14,621 nucleotides of DNA from Truepera sp. (GTDB taxonomy: Bacteria > Deinococcota > Deinococci > Deinococcales > Trueperaceae). Both the position numbers and the translations under genes were made by a program. The notes beneath the pieces were generated by a model that made no database searches, was not told the DNA's origin, and was given only the letters and a program-made list of their open reading frames with translations. The stretch is from assembly GCA_018333775.1 (NCBI GenBank), contig JAGXSO010000134.1, positions 1-14,621 on the forward strand, given 5' to 3'. Positions 6,088-11,344 of the stretch are shown here, piece by piece. The first letter of the stretch is position 1. The number at the start of each line of letters is the position of its first letter.

Positions 6088-6245
6088 ACTTAAGTGACCG
6101 CCCTCGGGAAGTGGCTAGTAGCATGTGGCTAGTAGCTAGTGGGAAGTGGGCATGCGGGGAGCAATCCCCCCTCCCACACCCTCCCCCTGTATATGGCATA
6201 TGGGGGAGGGCCGGGGTGGGGGTTAAGGGGGGTTGGGGGGATTGC
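6088..6245 (+). repeat. Mosaic intergenic repeat unit
   Basis: After gctacttaag come ctcgggaagtgg and ggctagtagcatgtggctag heptads. A C/G hairpin follows at 6166-6222 with a palindromic loop (tgtatatggcatatggggg), then ggttaaggggggttggggg. Bases 5980-6087 before it hold nothing recognisable. Confidence 0.75.
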
Positions 6246-6357
6246 TGCTAGGCTACCAGCGTGGAGCGCCTTTGGCTTTACCTGCGCCAGCTCCCCTGCT
6301 GCGTGCTGAGGCAACGCCCCCTCGAGCGCTACACCGCCGTTCCGGCGTTGAGCGGCA

Positions 6358-6459
6358 CTACCACCAGCCCATCTTGGGGCCGTCGGCTATACTCCCTGGC
6401 CTGCCCACCACACCTGCCAGCAAGCCATTAACATCCACGATCAGGCGGGGCGGCGTCAT
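6358..6459 (-). pseudogene. Truncated PIN-domain toxin remnant
   Basis: The ATG at 6459 opens MTPPRLIVDVNGLLAGVVGR and PGSIADG, then hits a stop after 33 codons. The opening is the first strand of a PIN domain with the acidic D9 and the V-N-x-L context. The remaining three acidic motifs are absent. Downstream bases in other frames give no continued PIN similarity that I can see, so the 3' part is deleted or scrambled, with repeat DNA taking over at about 6245. The ATG overlaps the stop of an upstream 37-codon frame (ATGA), the layout of an intact TA operon. Probably non-functional. Confidence 0.55.
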
Positions 6460-6569
6460 GGCCTGAAGCGTTCACGGACCTCCGCTGGGGTCGGGGTCTT
6501 GCCGGTAGGCTGCGGTTTTTTGCGGCCAGCCCTGGCCCAGGCCAGTGCCTCCTCATGAACGGTATACAC
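6456..6569 (-). CDS. Possible short antitoxin of the decayed PIN pair
   Basis: A GTG at 6569 opens 37 codons: VYTVHEEALAWARAGRKKPQ, then a Thr/Pro-rich link and PAEVRERFRP. The stop overlaps the PIN remnant's ATG. The short, basic, unstructured C-terminus and the operon layout suggest an antitoxin or its C-terminal fragment. I do not recognise a domain. No ribosome site is seen, and the nearest box (TATAAC, 6582-6587) is 12 nt away. The locus is divergent from the DUF433 gene with start codons only 26 nt apart. It may itself be a remnant. Confidence 0.4.
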   Translation of the reverse strand: MYTVHEEALAWARAGRKKPQPTGKTPTPAEVRERFRP

Positions 6570-6583
6570 CGGCGTTGCCTGGT

Positions 6584-6589
6584 TATACT
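6584..6589 (+). promoter_or_regulatory. -10 box for leaderless DUF433-DUF5615 mRNA
   Basis: TATACT, 6 nt, then ATG at 6596. The box overlaps a TATAAC on the minus strand, so divergent promoters for the flanking PIN remnant pair may share this DNA. Confidence 0.6.
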
Positions 6590-6595
6590 TAAGCC

Positions 6596-6910
6596 ATGGC
6601 CTTGACCCAGACCCGTTACGAGCACATCGTCCTGGACGAGACAGGGGTTCCGTATATCGCAGGCACGACGCTAAAGGTGGTGGAACTGGCTTTTGAATAC
6701 CTCGCCAGCGGGGCCAGTCCCGAAGAGTTGCACTACCAGCACCCCAATCTCACACTGGGGCAGGTGTACTCCGCTATGGCCTACTTCTGGGACCACCGCG
6801 CCTACTTTGATGCCGACATTGCTCGCCGCACCAAGCGCATTGCCCAGTTGCGCCGACGGCTGCCCGAAGCGCCGTTTTTGCAGCGTTTGCGGGCCATGAA
6901 ACAGGGTTGA
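6596..6910 (+). CDS. DUF433 domain antitoxin
   Basis: This 104-aa protein has the DUF433 core: HIVLDETGVPYIAGTTLKVV, then LASGASPEELHYQHPNLTLG and VYSAMAYFWDH, the 'G.p.i.gTri.v..l..l..G.s.eei....p.lt..qv..al.y' helix-turn-helix pattern. A basic C-terminal arm (RRTKRIAQLRRRL) extends beyond the core. DUF433 proteins pair with DUF5615 PIN-like proteins and are regarded as antitoxins. The ATG lies 6 nt after a -10 box, fixing a leaderless start. It shares one base with the next gene (TGATG), indicating coupled translation. Confidence 0.88.
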   Translation: MALTQTRYEHIVLDETGVPYIAGTTLKVVELAFEYLASGASPEELHYQHPNLTLGQVYSAMAYFWDHRAYFDADIARRTKRIAQLRRRLPEAPFLQRLRAMKQG

Positions 6911-7209
6911 TGGCAGTCGGGCTGTACCTGGACGAGCATGTGCCCAGAGCCATCACGGCCGGGCTGCGCTCCAGGGGTGTGGACGTACTGACTGTGCAGG
7001 AGGACGGCAGGGCTGCCGCCCCCGACCCGGAAATTCTCGACCGGGCGGCGGAGCTGGGGCGGGTAGTGTTCACTCGAGACGACGATTTCCTGATTGAGGG
7101 GGCAAAGCGCTGGGAAAGTGGCGCAGCCTTCGCAGGAATCGTCTTCGCGGCACAGTTTGAGGTCACCATGTCAAGGGCGTTTTATTTTTGGACAGATCGG
7201 GCGGTTTAG
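6910..7209 (+). CDS. DUF5615 PIN-like toxin, C-terminus shortened or replaced
   Basis: The 99-aa protein starts VGLYLDEHVPRAITAGLRSR, with the acidic D8 of this PIN-like (Mut7-C-related) family. It continues GVDVLTVQEDGRAAAPDPEI, then GRVVFTRDDDFL with the conserved aspartates 57-59, and AGIVFAAQ. Family members then normally carry a helix of about 20-30 residues (iGr.i.dLeLia) and a final 'n.v.fl' strand. Here only FEVTMSRAFYFWTDRAV follows before the stop, so the end may be lost. A repeat module begins about 90 bp later. ATG at 6910 was preferred over the TTG at 6907. Activity is uncertain because the catalytic aspartates remain. Confidence 0.78.
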   Translation: MAVGLYLDEHVPRAITAGLRSRGVDVLTVQEDGRAAAPDPEILDRAAELGRVVFTRDDDFLIEGAKRWESGAAFAGIVFAAQFEVTMSRAFYFWTDRAV

Positions 7210-7294
7210 AAGTTGACACTTTTGGCGGGTAGTTTAGGGCGGCATAATCACCTCCATTCCTGAGCTAGGCAGTCGTGAGCCCTGCCTCACGCCG

Positions 7295-7600
7295 ATGCTT
7301 GAGGCGATAGGACTCGGAAAGTGGTTTGTGGGAAGTGGGCGTGCAGGGAGCGGCGTTGTCGGGGTCAGGTCTTTAGCATGAGCGATCCCGGCCCCTAGCA
7401 AAACCCCCTCCCACACCCTTCCCCTGTATATGGCATATGGGGGAGGGCCGGGGTGGGGGCGCGGAGCCTGCGCTGAGGGACGAAGTGATCGCAACGAAAA
7501 TCCCCCCGGCCTACGGCCTCCCCCCTTACCAAGGGGGGTTGGGGGGATTTAGGGGGGTGTGGAGCCAAAGCGGTGCGCAAGCGCACCCTACGGGGTTACT
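7295..7600 (+). repeat. Mosaic intergenic repeat, two hairpin types
   Basis: In order: gaaagtggtttgtgggaagt heptads with gcgtgcagggagcggcg (7316-7346), a unique stretch, the C/G hairpin (7404-7459), gcggagcctgcgctgaggga (7461-7480), a second hairpin aatccccccggc to ggggggattt (7499-7551), and the short palindrome ggtgcgcaagcgcacc (about 7571-7586). Bases 7210-7294 hold an apparent ribosome site and start on the minus strand (ggaggtgattatg, about 7242-7254) that stops after three codons, perhaps another gene stub. Confidence 0.75.
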
Positions 7601-7628
7601 GTATCTGGCCGCATTCGTACAGAGCCTG

Positions 7629-7649
7629 CTAGCATTAGGTTAATGAAGG
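7629..7649 (+). other. Relic of a BrnT-type gene start
   Basis: The stretch tagcattaggttaatgaag (about 7631-7649) matches the DNA over the start of the brnT at 9749 (tagccttaggttaatgaag, 9736-9754) at all but one base. After the ATG and one codon it turns into G-rich repeat DNA. It looks like the promoter and first codons of a lost brnT copy. Confidence 0.4.
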
Positions 7650-7696
7650 GGTGGGGGTTAAGGGGGATTGGGGAGATTAGGGGAACAGCAGCGTGC

Positions 7697-7702
7697 TACA
7701 CT
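7697..7702 (+). promoter_or_regulatory. -10 box for leaderless second DUF433 gene
   Basis: TACACT, 6 nt, then ATG at 7709. It settles the start against longer in-frame readings that pass through repeat DNA. No good -35 is visible. Confidence 0.6.
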
Positions 7703-7708
7703 TACAGC

Positions 7709-7930
7709 ATGATCGACTGGTCTTCGTGCCCGGCAGTCGAACGCCACCCGCACACGGTCAGCGGAGCCTGGGTGTTCCGTGGCACCCGCGTGCCCGTAGC
7801 CGCCCTCTTTGAAAATCTCGAGGACGGGGCTTCGGTAGATGATTTCGTGGCGTGGTTTCCCGGCGTCACGACGGAGCAGGTGCGTATGGTACTCCATCAC
7901 GCCGCCAAGAGCGCCTTGGCTTCCGTCTGA
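7709..7930 (+). CDS. DUF433 domain antitoxin (second locus)
   Basis: The 73-aa product is a compact DUF433 protein: VERHPHTVSGAWVFRGTRVP, VAALFENLEDGASVDDFVAW and FPGVTTEQVRMVLHHAAKSA. These match the family pattern 'G.pvf.GTRvpv..l...l..g.s.ddf...fpgvt.eqv..vl.ha'. It is only distantly similar to the DUF433 protein at 6596, so the two loci are separate acquisitions, not a recent duplication. The stop (7928-7930) directly abuts the GTG of a beheaded DUF5615 toxin. The antitoxin therefore appears intact while its partner has been cut down. Confidence 0.88.
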   Translation: MIDWSSCPAVERHPHTVSGAWVFRGTRVPVAALFENLEDGASVDDFVAWFPGVTTEQVRMVLHHAAKSALASV

Positions 7931-8291
7931 GTGCGCATCCTTTTTGACCAAGGAACGCCTGTGCCCCTGCGGCAAGCGCTAAGGCAGCACGAAGTGAGTA
8001 ACGCTTGTCCGGATGGTGCACAAAATACTTCCAGGCGCTATCCAACAGAACAGCATCGACGTGAACTAGCTCTACAAACGAGCTTTCAAAAAGCACGCTG
8101 CCAAGCTCTACCGCCTTGGCGTGACGATTTCTGCGGTTGAAAAAAGTCACCACCTCATCAAAAACGTAAGATGTCGTTACCAGCCGCGGCATATCCGCCA
8201 GGAGCTTTTGCCCCTGGGCAACTGCTACTGCATGATTCTGATCATCAGCGCTCTCGAGCGCAAGCCAGTAACCTGAATCGACAAAAACCAT
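7866..8291 (-). CDS. PIN-domain toxin with C-terminus lost and replaced by read-through
   Basis: From the ATG at 8291 the frame runs 141 codons. Residues 1-99 are a PIN domain: MVFVDSGYWLALESADDQNH (D5), then TTSYVFDEVVTFFNRR (E46) and FVHHPDKRYS. At RYS a family member would continue into 'FTDC...' with the third acidic residue, as the PIN protein at 8963 does (RHSFTDC). Here the frame instead runs into LRAALALAAGAQAFLG and a basic tail, which is the antisense of the DUF5615 stub and DUF433 gene. So the last two acidic motifs are missing and the protein is probably inactive. An upstream antitoxin overlaps by one base (TGATG). Confidence 0.72.
   Translation of the reverse strand: MVFVDSGYWLALESADDQNHAVAVAQGQKLLADMPRLVTTSYVFDEVVTFFNRRNRHAKAVELGSVLFESSFVELVHVDAVLLDSAWKYFVHHPDKRYSLRAALALAAGAQAFLGQKGCALRRKPRRSWRRDGVPYAPAPS
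7931..8005 (+). pseudogene. Beheaded DUF5615 PIN-like toxin (first 25 codons only)
   Basis: The GTG at 7931 opens MRILFDQGTPVPLRQALRQH and EVSNA, the classic start of a DUF5615 protein with the acidic D6. After about codon 25 (near 8003) the similarity ends abruptly and the frame continues as antisense of the PIN gene until 8140. The family needs about 110 residues, so this toxin is dead. The upstream DUF433 antitoxin is complete. Confidence 0.7.
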
Positions 8292-8494
8292 CACGGCGAC
8301 TGCAAATACTCATCCAGATTCTCGGACGCATCGGCTACCCCGGTAGTAACCGGCTGGGTGCCCAGGGTGAAGATCGGATCGGTGCGCGCGATAAGAACAA
8401 CCTTGCCAGCTTCGACCACGAGCTCAACCTCAGTGGCATCCCCCAGCCACACCTTAGGAATCAGCACACCCTCCTCGGTCACTTTGACCCGCAT
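8291..8494 (-). CDS. AbrB-like antitoxin of the truncated PIN toxin
   Basis: The 67-aa protein begins MRVKVTEEGVLIPKVWLGDA, a swapped-hairpin AbrB-type N-terminus. It continues EVELVVEAGKVVLIART and ends with a toxin-binding tail DPIFTLGTQPVTTGVADASE, the 'DPIF.lG..pV..G..DaSenhD.Yl' pattern typical of VapB-type partners. The ATG is fixed by TACACT 6 nt upstream on the minus strand. The stop shares one base with the PIN ATG. It looks intact although its toxin partner has lost its C-terminal third. Confidence 0.8.
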   Translation of the reverse strand: MRVKVTEEGVLIPKVWLGDATEVELVVEAGKVVLIARTDPIFTLGTQPVTTGVADASENLDEYLQSP

Positions 8495-8500
8495 GAGTCA

Positions 8501-8506
8501 AGTGTA
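8501..8506 (-). promoter_or_regulatory. -10 box for leaderless AbrB-PIN mRNA
   Basis: On the minus strand TACACT, 6 nt, then ATG at 8494. No ribosome site fits in the gap. Confidence 0.6.
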
Positions 8507-8569
8507 CCACGCCGGCCTGCTGTACCGGTGCTCGGGTGGGCGCTGCTGGTGTCACCGTGTAACGATGTC

Positions 8570-8950
8570 GCCCGGAGCCCTTCGACATGCTCAGGGCAAG
8601 TCTCGGGATGGGCGCTAGCGGGGAGACGGTTGTCATCAGGGTTGCTTCGCTTCATGGGATTCTTCGTCGCTACGCTCCTCAGAATGACAAAGGGTGCTGA
8701 TGGTGTCACCCTGAGCCCTTCGACTTCGCTCAGGGCAAGCTCCGCGAAGGGTCTCGGTTTGTCAACTGCCAACGGTGGGATTGTTCGCTGGCGAGATTCT
8801 TCGCTTCGCTACGCTACGCTCAGAATGACAAAGGGGGTGCTGCTCAGAATGACAAAGGGGGGTGCTCCTTAGAATGAAGGTAGGCGCTCAAAATGACATT
8901 AACGATTAAGCCACCCAATCCCCCCGGCCTGCCACCCTAATGTGGAGGGA
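8570..8950 (+). repeat. Repeat cluster: 'cccttcgac..gctcagggc' and 'gattcttcgcttcgctcagaatgaca' types
   Basis: It includes cccttcgacatgctcagggc (8579-8598), cccttcgacttcgctcaggg (8718-8737) and a series of ttcgctacgctcctcagaatgacaaaggg units near 8660-8695, 8800-8833 and 8840-8858. A decayed caatccccccggcctgccac segment (8917-8936) follows. The near-palindrome ttcgac/gctcaggg type is common in repeat-rich bacterial genomes. The 460-bp gap between the AbrB-type antitoxin and the next PIN gene holds only this. Confidence 0.75.
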
Positions 8951-8962
8951 GCTACGGGGTTA

Positions 8963-9379
8963 CTAATTGCCCCTCAATAGGGGCTGCAATCCCTCAACCA
9001 GAAAGTGTTGATCGTAAGCCAAAGCCTTGGAGAGACCTTTGTCCTGCATTACCACAATCGAAACACAGTCGGTGAAACTGTGTCGTTGGTCGGAGCGTTT
9101 GCGGTACAGTTCCAAGCCCTTCAGGAAATGCAACCTACCGGTGTATACCACCTCTACGGCTGGGCTTTCGATCTCGTTTTGTACCAGCAGGTGGGCCAGT
9201 CGCCGGAATTCGGAACCGCGCCTGGAGAAGTAAGTTAGGGTTTCGTTCAAGACCAGATCGGTTGTGACAGTGTGGAAAGGTTGCAGATCATTGACCAGCC
9301 TTACCGCTTGCTCGTGCAGTTCGTCCCCCGGATTTAGTAGAGCAATGTAATAGCCGGTATCGGCAAAGTATTGCTTCAC
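8963..9379 (-). CDS. PIN-domain (VapC-type) toxin
   Basis: The 138-aa protein is a complete PIN domain: MKQYFADTGYYIALLNPGDE (D7), TTDLVLNETLTYFSRRG (E46), DQRHSFTDCVSIVVMQ (D104) and ALAYDQHFLVEGL (D123). All four acidic positions are present, so metal-dependent RNase activity is likely. It starts at a GTG (9379) overlapping the stop of a 57-codon gene by one base, an antitoxin-toxin layout. It belongs to the same subfamily as the truncated PIN protein at 7866-8291 (similar KR..R.S block and spacing) and serves as a guide to what that one has lost. Confidence 0.85.
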   Translation of the reverse strand: MKQYFADTGYYIALLNPGDELHEQAVRLVNDLQPFHTVTTDLVLNETLTYFSRRGSEFRRLAHLLVQNEIESPAVEVVYTGRLHFLKGLELYRKRSDQRHSFTDCVSIVVMQDKGLSKALAYDQHFLVEGLQPLLRGN

Positions 9380-9552
9380 TACTGGCCGGCAAGGTAGGTG
9401 TCGTGGTTGATGGCCCCGTCTTTGGGCAACTTGCGGACCTTTGTCTTGGGTAGCTTTTGGGCTTTAGCCGCCAGCAGCAAGTAAAACTCTCCCGCATTTA
9501 GCGTTTGTGAGGGGGGAGTCTTTTGCTTCAACACAGTCTGCTTCGCAGCCAT
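9379..9552 (-). CDS. Small antitoxin candidate (57 aa) of the PIN toxin
   Basis: The ATG at 9552 opens 57 codons: MAAKQTVLKQKTPPSQTLNA, GEFYLLLAAKAQKLPKTKVR, then KLPKDGAINHDTYLAGQ. The protein is short, lysine-rich and ends in a likely extended tail, as expected of a small antitoxin. I recognise no domain. The case for a real gene is strong: TATACT lies 6 nt upstream of the ATG, the stop overlaps the PIN toxin's GTG by one base, and there is otherwise no partner for the toxin. It is short enough to be missed by a size cut-off. Confidence 0.7.
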   Translation of the reverse strand: MAAKQTVLKQKTPPSQTLNAGEFYLLLAAKAQKLPKTKVRKLPKDGAINHDTYLAGQ

Positions 9553-9558
9553 GGCGCC

Positions 9559-9564
9559 AGTATA
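9559..9564 (-). promoter_or_regulatory. -10 box for leaderless antitoxin-PIN mRNA
   Basis: On the minus strand TATACT, 6 nt, then ATG at 9552. Confidence 0.6.
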
Positions 9565-9602
9565 GCATCTCCTCTCCCAACATCCCTAACAGCCCTCATC
9601 GC

Positions 9603-9722
9603 GGTCGCGCAGTCAGGCGATCTCGCCAAGGGCACTTGCAGTAAACGCCGATGGCGAGGTTGCTTCGTCGCTAACGCTCCACCCTTCGGGGTACTTCGTG
9701 AACGCAACGACAAACAAGGGGG
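9603..9722 (+). repeat. Mosaic repeat, 'gttgcttcgtcgct..gtgaacgcaacgac' type
   Basis: Partial match to the modules at 13491-13560: aagggcacttgcag (9629-9642), ggttgcttcgtcgctaacgc (9657-9676) and cgtgaacgcaacgacaaaca (9697-9716). It separates the divergent PIN and second BrnT loci. Confidence 0.6.
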
Positions 9723-9735
9723 GGCGCTCCTCTGA

Positions 9736-9741
9736 TAGCCT
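9736..9741 (+). promoter_or_regulatory. Weak -10 box for leaderless second brnT
   Basis: TAGCCT, 7 nt (taggtta), then ATG at 9749. The box is weaker than the others. Its copy at about 7631 reads TAGCAT with the same spacing, which supports it modestly. Confidence 0.35.
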
Positions 9742-9748
9742 TAGGTTA

Positions 9749-10021
9749 ATGAAGCTTATTTGGGACCAGCGCAACATCGCCCATATTGCCCGGCATCGGG
9801 TTGCGCCGGAAGAGGTTAACCAGGTGCTAGCTGATCCCAGGCGCGTCCAGCTCCGCGCCAGGGCAGGACGTTACGGTTACCGGCGCTACAAGATCGTTGG
9901 TCAAACGCTCTCTGGCAGATACCTTCGGGTTCTGCTAGACTTGATACCGGAGGGGTTTTATACAGTCACCGCCTTCGCTGCGGATACCGCCGACCGCCGG
10001 GCCTACAACAGGCGCCTTTGA
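9749..10021 (+). CDS. BrnT-like toxin (second locus)
   Basis: The 90-aa protein begins MKLIWDQRNIAHIARHRVAP and EEVNQVLADP, the BrnT/DUF497 opening (the WD.-N..HI..H.v..eEv pattern). It continues GRYGYRRYKIVGQTLSGRYL and ends YTVTAFAADTADRRAYNRR, matching the family's closing strand and helix. It differs from the brnT at 1104 in the central loop and is not a recent copy. The toxin lies first and its antitoxin second, as in other brnTA operons. The stop shares one base with the antitoxin start (TGATG). Length is normal, so it should be functional. The in-frame extension upstream of 9749 reads through repeat DNA and was rejected. Confidence 0.82.
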   Translation: MKLIWDQRNIAHIARHRVAPEEVNQVLADPRRVQLRARAGRYGYRRYKIVGQTLSGRYLRVLLDLIPEGFYTVTAFAADTADRRAYNRRL

Positions 10022-10197
10022 TGACCAAGATCAAGCACAAGATCATCATTACTCGCGAGCAAGACCTACCCGACTTTGACGCCATGACCCGTGAGCAGGA
10101 AGCGAGCTGGTGGGAGACCCACGACCTTGCGGAGCATCTGTGGGAAGACGCGCCGGAGCTAGCTGAGCTGTTGCCGGTTGATGCCTCCCGCCGCTAA
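10021..10197 (+). CDS. CopG-type antitoxin (58 aa) of the second BrnT
   Basis: The ATG at 10021 opens 58 codons: MTKIKHKIIITREQDLPDFD, AMTREQEASWWETHDLAEHL, then WEDAPELAELLPVDASRR. The block EQEASWWETHDLAE is the signature of small CopG-like antitoxins ('s.aEE.eFWdtHdl.dy'). The gene overlaps brnT by one base, confirming the toxin-antitoxin order. It is short enough to be skipped by size filters, but the family signature and coupling make it a confident call. It should neutralise the BrnT RNase and bind the promoter. No separate promoter is seen. Confidence 0.82.
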   Translation: MTKIKHKIIITREQDLPDFDAMTREQEASWWETHDLAEHLWEDAPELAELLPVDASRR

Positions 10198-10204
10198 CTT
10201 GCTT

Positions 10205-10437
10205 ACGGACACACTTTCATGAACGCAACGACAAGGCAAGGGGAATGTCATCGCGAGGCGCGCAGCGCCGTGGCGATCTCGGGAAGGGCACTTGCGGGGA
10301 GCAAAGCCCCCTCCCACACCCTGTATATGGGCGAGGGCCGGGGTGGGGGTTAAGGGGGGTTGTAGGGGGGTGTGGCTTGCCAAAGCGGTGCGCCAGCGCA
10401 CCCTACTGCTGAGGGACGAAGTGCTTGCCACGTCACC
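10205..10437 (+). repeat. Mosaic intergenic repeat unit
   Basis: ttcatgaacgcaacgacaag (10217-10236), a cgcgccgtgg segment, ctcgggaagggcacttgcgg (10278-10297), a short form of the C/G hairpin (10307-10349), and ccaaagcggtgcgccagcgc with the palindrome ggtgcgc-ca-gcgcacc (about 10387-10402), then tgctgagggacgaagtgctt (10406-10425). From 10363 it becomes part of the 470-bp duplication. Confidence 0.78.
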
Positions 10438-10456
10438 CATCAGCGGTAGGGGGTGC

Positions 10457-10501
10457 TATAGTTATGTTGAGCGTATGTTGAAAGTAGCCGCCAAGGAGTA
10501 G
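10457..10501 (+). promoter_or_regulatory. hicB promoter with an 8-codon leader ORF (copy A)
   Basis: TATAGT (10457-10462) would start transcription near 10469, a few bases before an ATG (10475). That ATG opens MLKVAAKE and stops at 10499-10501, one base before the hicB ATG. AAGGAG (10493-10498) inside it serves as the hicB ribosome site. Copy B keeps the frame with one changed codon (MSKVAAKE). The leader peptide could couple translation to hicB. That is inference. Confidence 0.4.
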
Positions 10502-10502
10502 C

Positions 10503-10697
10503 ATGAAACTCACAGTCATCATCCACGACGCCGAAGAAGGCGGTTACTGGGCCGAAGTTCCGGCCATCCCCGGCTGCGCCACCCAGGGAGATACCTACGA
10601 GGAGCTGCTGGCTAACCTCTACGAAGCCGTCGAAGCCTGCCTGTCAGTCGAGCTCGAGCCTACCCAAGCGGGTCGAGTGCTCGAGCTGGTGGTGTGA
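10503..10697 (+). CDS. hicB: HicB-family antitoxin (copy A)
   Basis: The 64-aa protein MKLTVIIHDAEEGGYWAEVP, AIPGCATQGDTYEELLANLY, EAVEACLSVELEP is a textbook minimal HicB (the GGYWAEVP.ipGc.TqGdT.eEal.nl.Ea pattern). No DNA-binding domain follows. The ribosome site AAGGAG is 4 nt upstream. Its stop overlaps a GTG (GTGA) that opens a hicA gene, but that gene is cut after about 13 codons, so this is an antitoxin without its own toxin. The encoded protein is identical to that at 11767. It could still neutralise HicA from elsewhere, though it differs from the HicB at 4535. Confidence 0.9.
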   Translation: MKLTVIIHDAEEGGYWAEVPAIPGCATQGDTYEELLANLYEAVEACLSVELEPTQAGRVLELVV

Positions 10698-10733
10698 CGG
10701 CCCTTTCCGGCAAAGAGTTCGCCCGGGTGCTTC
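10694..10733 (+). pseudogene. hicA stub (copy A)
   Basis: The GTG overlapping the hicB stop opens VTALSGKEFARVLR, the N-terminal helix of HicA (the 'LsGkEv.raL...G' pattern). At 10734 the sequence switches to the repeat module gcggagcctgcgctgaggga, also found at 5195 and 7461. The frame stays open to 10984 but encodes only repeat-derived residues. The Gly-Ser-His catalytic region is absent. Confidence 0.75.
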
Positions 10734-10832
10734 GCGGAGCCTGCGCTGAGGGACGAAGTGCTTGCCACGAAGCGGCTAGTAGCATGTGGCTAGTGGCTAG
10801 TGGGAAGTGGTTTGTGGGAGGTGGGCGTGCGG
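10734..10832 (+). repeat. Mosaic repeat inside the hicA reading frame
   Basis: gcggagcctgcgctgaggga (10734-10753), then ctagtagcatgtggctagtg heptads and gtggtttgtgggaggtgggc (10807-10826). It forms the right end of duplication copy A. Bases 10833-10856 are short unique DNA before the RelE-type gene. Confidence 0.75.
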
Positions 10833-10856
10833 AGGCAGTATGGAAGCCGCCTGCGC

Positions 10857-11123
10857 CTAATAGCCACGGTGATGCAAAGCAATATCGTCAATCAGGATCA
10901 CGCCCTGTTCGGTATCGACACGAAAGAGTAGGCGGTAGTTTCTTACCCTGCGCCGATAACCTTGACGACCGCGCAGCTTTTTAACATCGCCCAACGTCCA
11001 GTCCTCAGCCATCGCTGCCAGGGCATCTTCAATGGCTGTACAGGCTTGCGGCTGGGTGCGAGCAAGTTCGCCCAGGACCTTATCGGCTCGGCGGCTTAGG
11101 AGGATCCGGTACGGCGCTGCCAC
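10857..11123 (-). CDS. RelE/ParE-family toxin
   Basis: The 88-aa protein has a RelE fold pattern: MAAPYRILLSRRADKVLGEL, a helical stretch QACTAIEDALAAMAED, then DVKKLRGRQGYRRRVRNYRL with LFRVD and IDDIALHHRGY. The K-L-rG..g.yR.RvrnYRllf block is the core of ribosome-dependent mRNA-cleaving RelE toxins. Length is typical (85-95 aa). The start is a GTG (11123) overlapping the antitoxin gene by 28 nt. A later start would remove the first strand. It lies on the opposite strand to the two hicB copies that bracket it and looks complete. Confidence 0.87.
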   Translation of the reverse strand: MAAPYRILLSRRADKVLGELARTQPQACTAIEDALAAMAEDWTLGDVKKLRGRQGYRRRVRNYRLLFRVDTEQGVILIDDIALHHRGY

Positions 11124-11302
11124 GGCACGTAGTCAACATGGTCAGGCGCGGACGCCTCGACATCATCCAAAATCGCTATTTCTTCCGGCAAGGGTTTCGC
11201 TTCGGGCAGTGTAAGATCGGCAATGAACCTCTGGAGCGCGCGTAACTCGGCTTCCCCAAGCTGTTCTATCTCTTGCTGAAGTTTTGCCTTGAGGCTATGC
11301 AC
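11096..11302 (-). CDS. Antitoxin partner of the RelE-type toxin
   Basis: The 68-aa product HSLKAKLQQEIEQLGEAELR, ALQRFIADLTLPEAKPLPEE, IAILDDVEASAPD is helical at the N-terminus and acidic towards the C-terminus. That is the layout of small RelB-like or DUF2281-like antitoxins (...eL..L..f.eFl...). The GTG start at 11302 is backed by a -10 box (TAAGCT) 6 nt upstream, again leaderless. The 28-nt overlap with the toxin couples translation. The exact antitoxin family is not certain. Confidence 0.75.
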   Translation of the reverse strand: MHSLKAKLQQEIEQLGEAELRALQRFIADLTLPEAKPLPEEIAILDDVEASAPDHVDYVPWQRRTGSS

Positions 11303-11308
11303 GACACG

Positions 11309-11314
11309 AGCTTA
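11309..11314 (-). promoter_or_regulatory. -10 box for leaderless RelE-type operon
   Basis: On the minus strand TAAGCT (TANNNT) lies 6 nt before the GTG at 11302. Confidence 0.45.
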
Positions 11315-11344
11315 CCACAACCGGCGGCCATAGTTAGACCTCAA

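Larger units (their letters stand above)
10363..10832 (+). repeat. 470-bp duplication, copy A
   Basis: This block reappears at 11627-12096 at an exact offset of 1264 bp with about eight base differences. It contains repeat module, promoter, leader ORF, hicB and hicA stub, then repeat module. In hicB both differences are silent (ACC/ACG at 10583 and CTG/CTA at 10607 versus 11847 and 11871). Confidence 0.9.

Noticed and set aside
8171..8872. A 233-codon plus-strand frame
   Set aside because: It is antisense to the AbrB-PIN operon and then reads through repeat DNA (repeated LRMTKG patterns).
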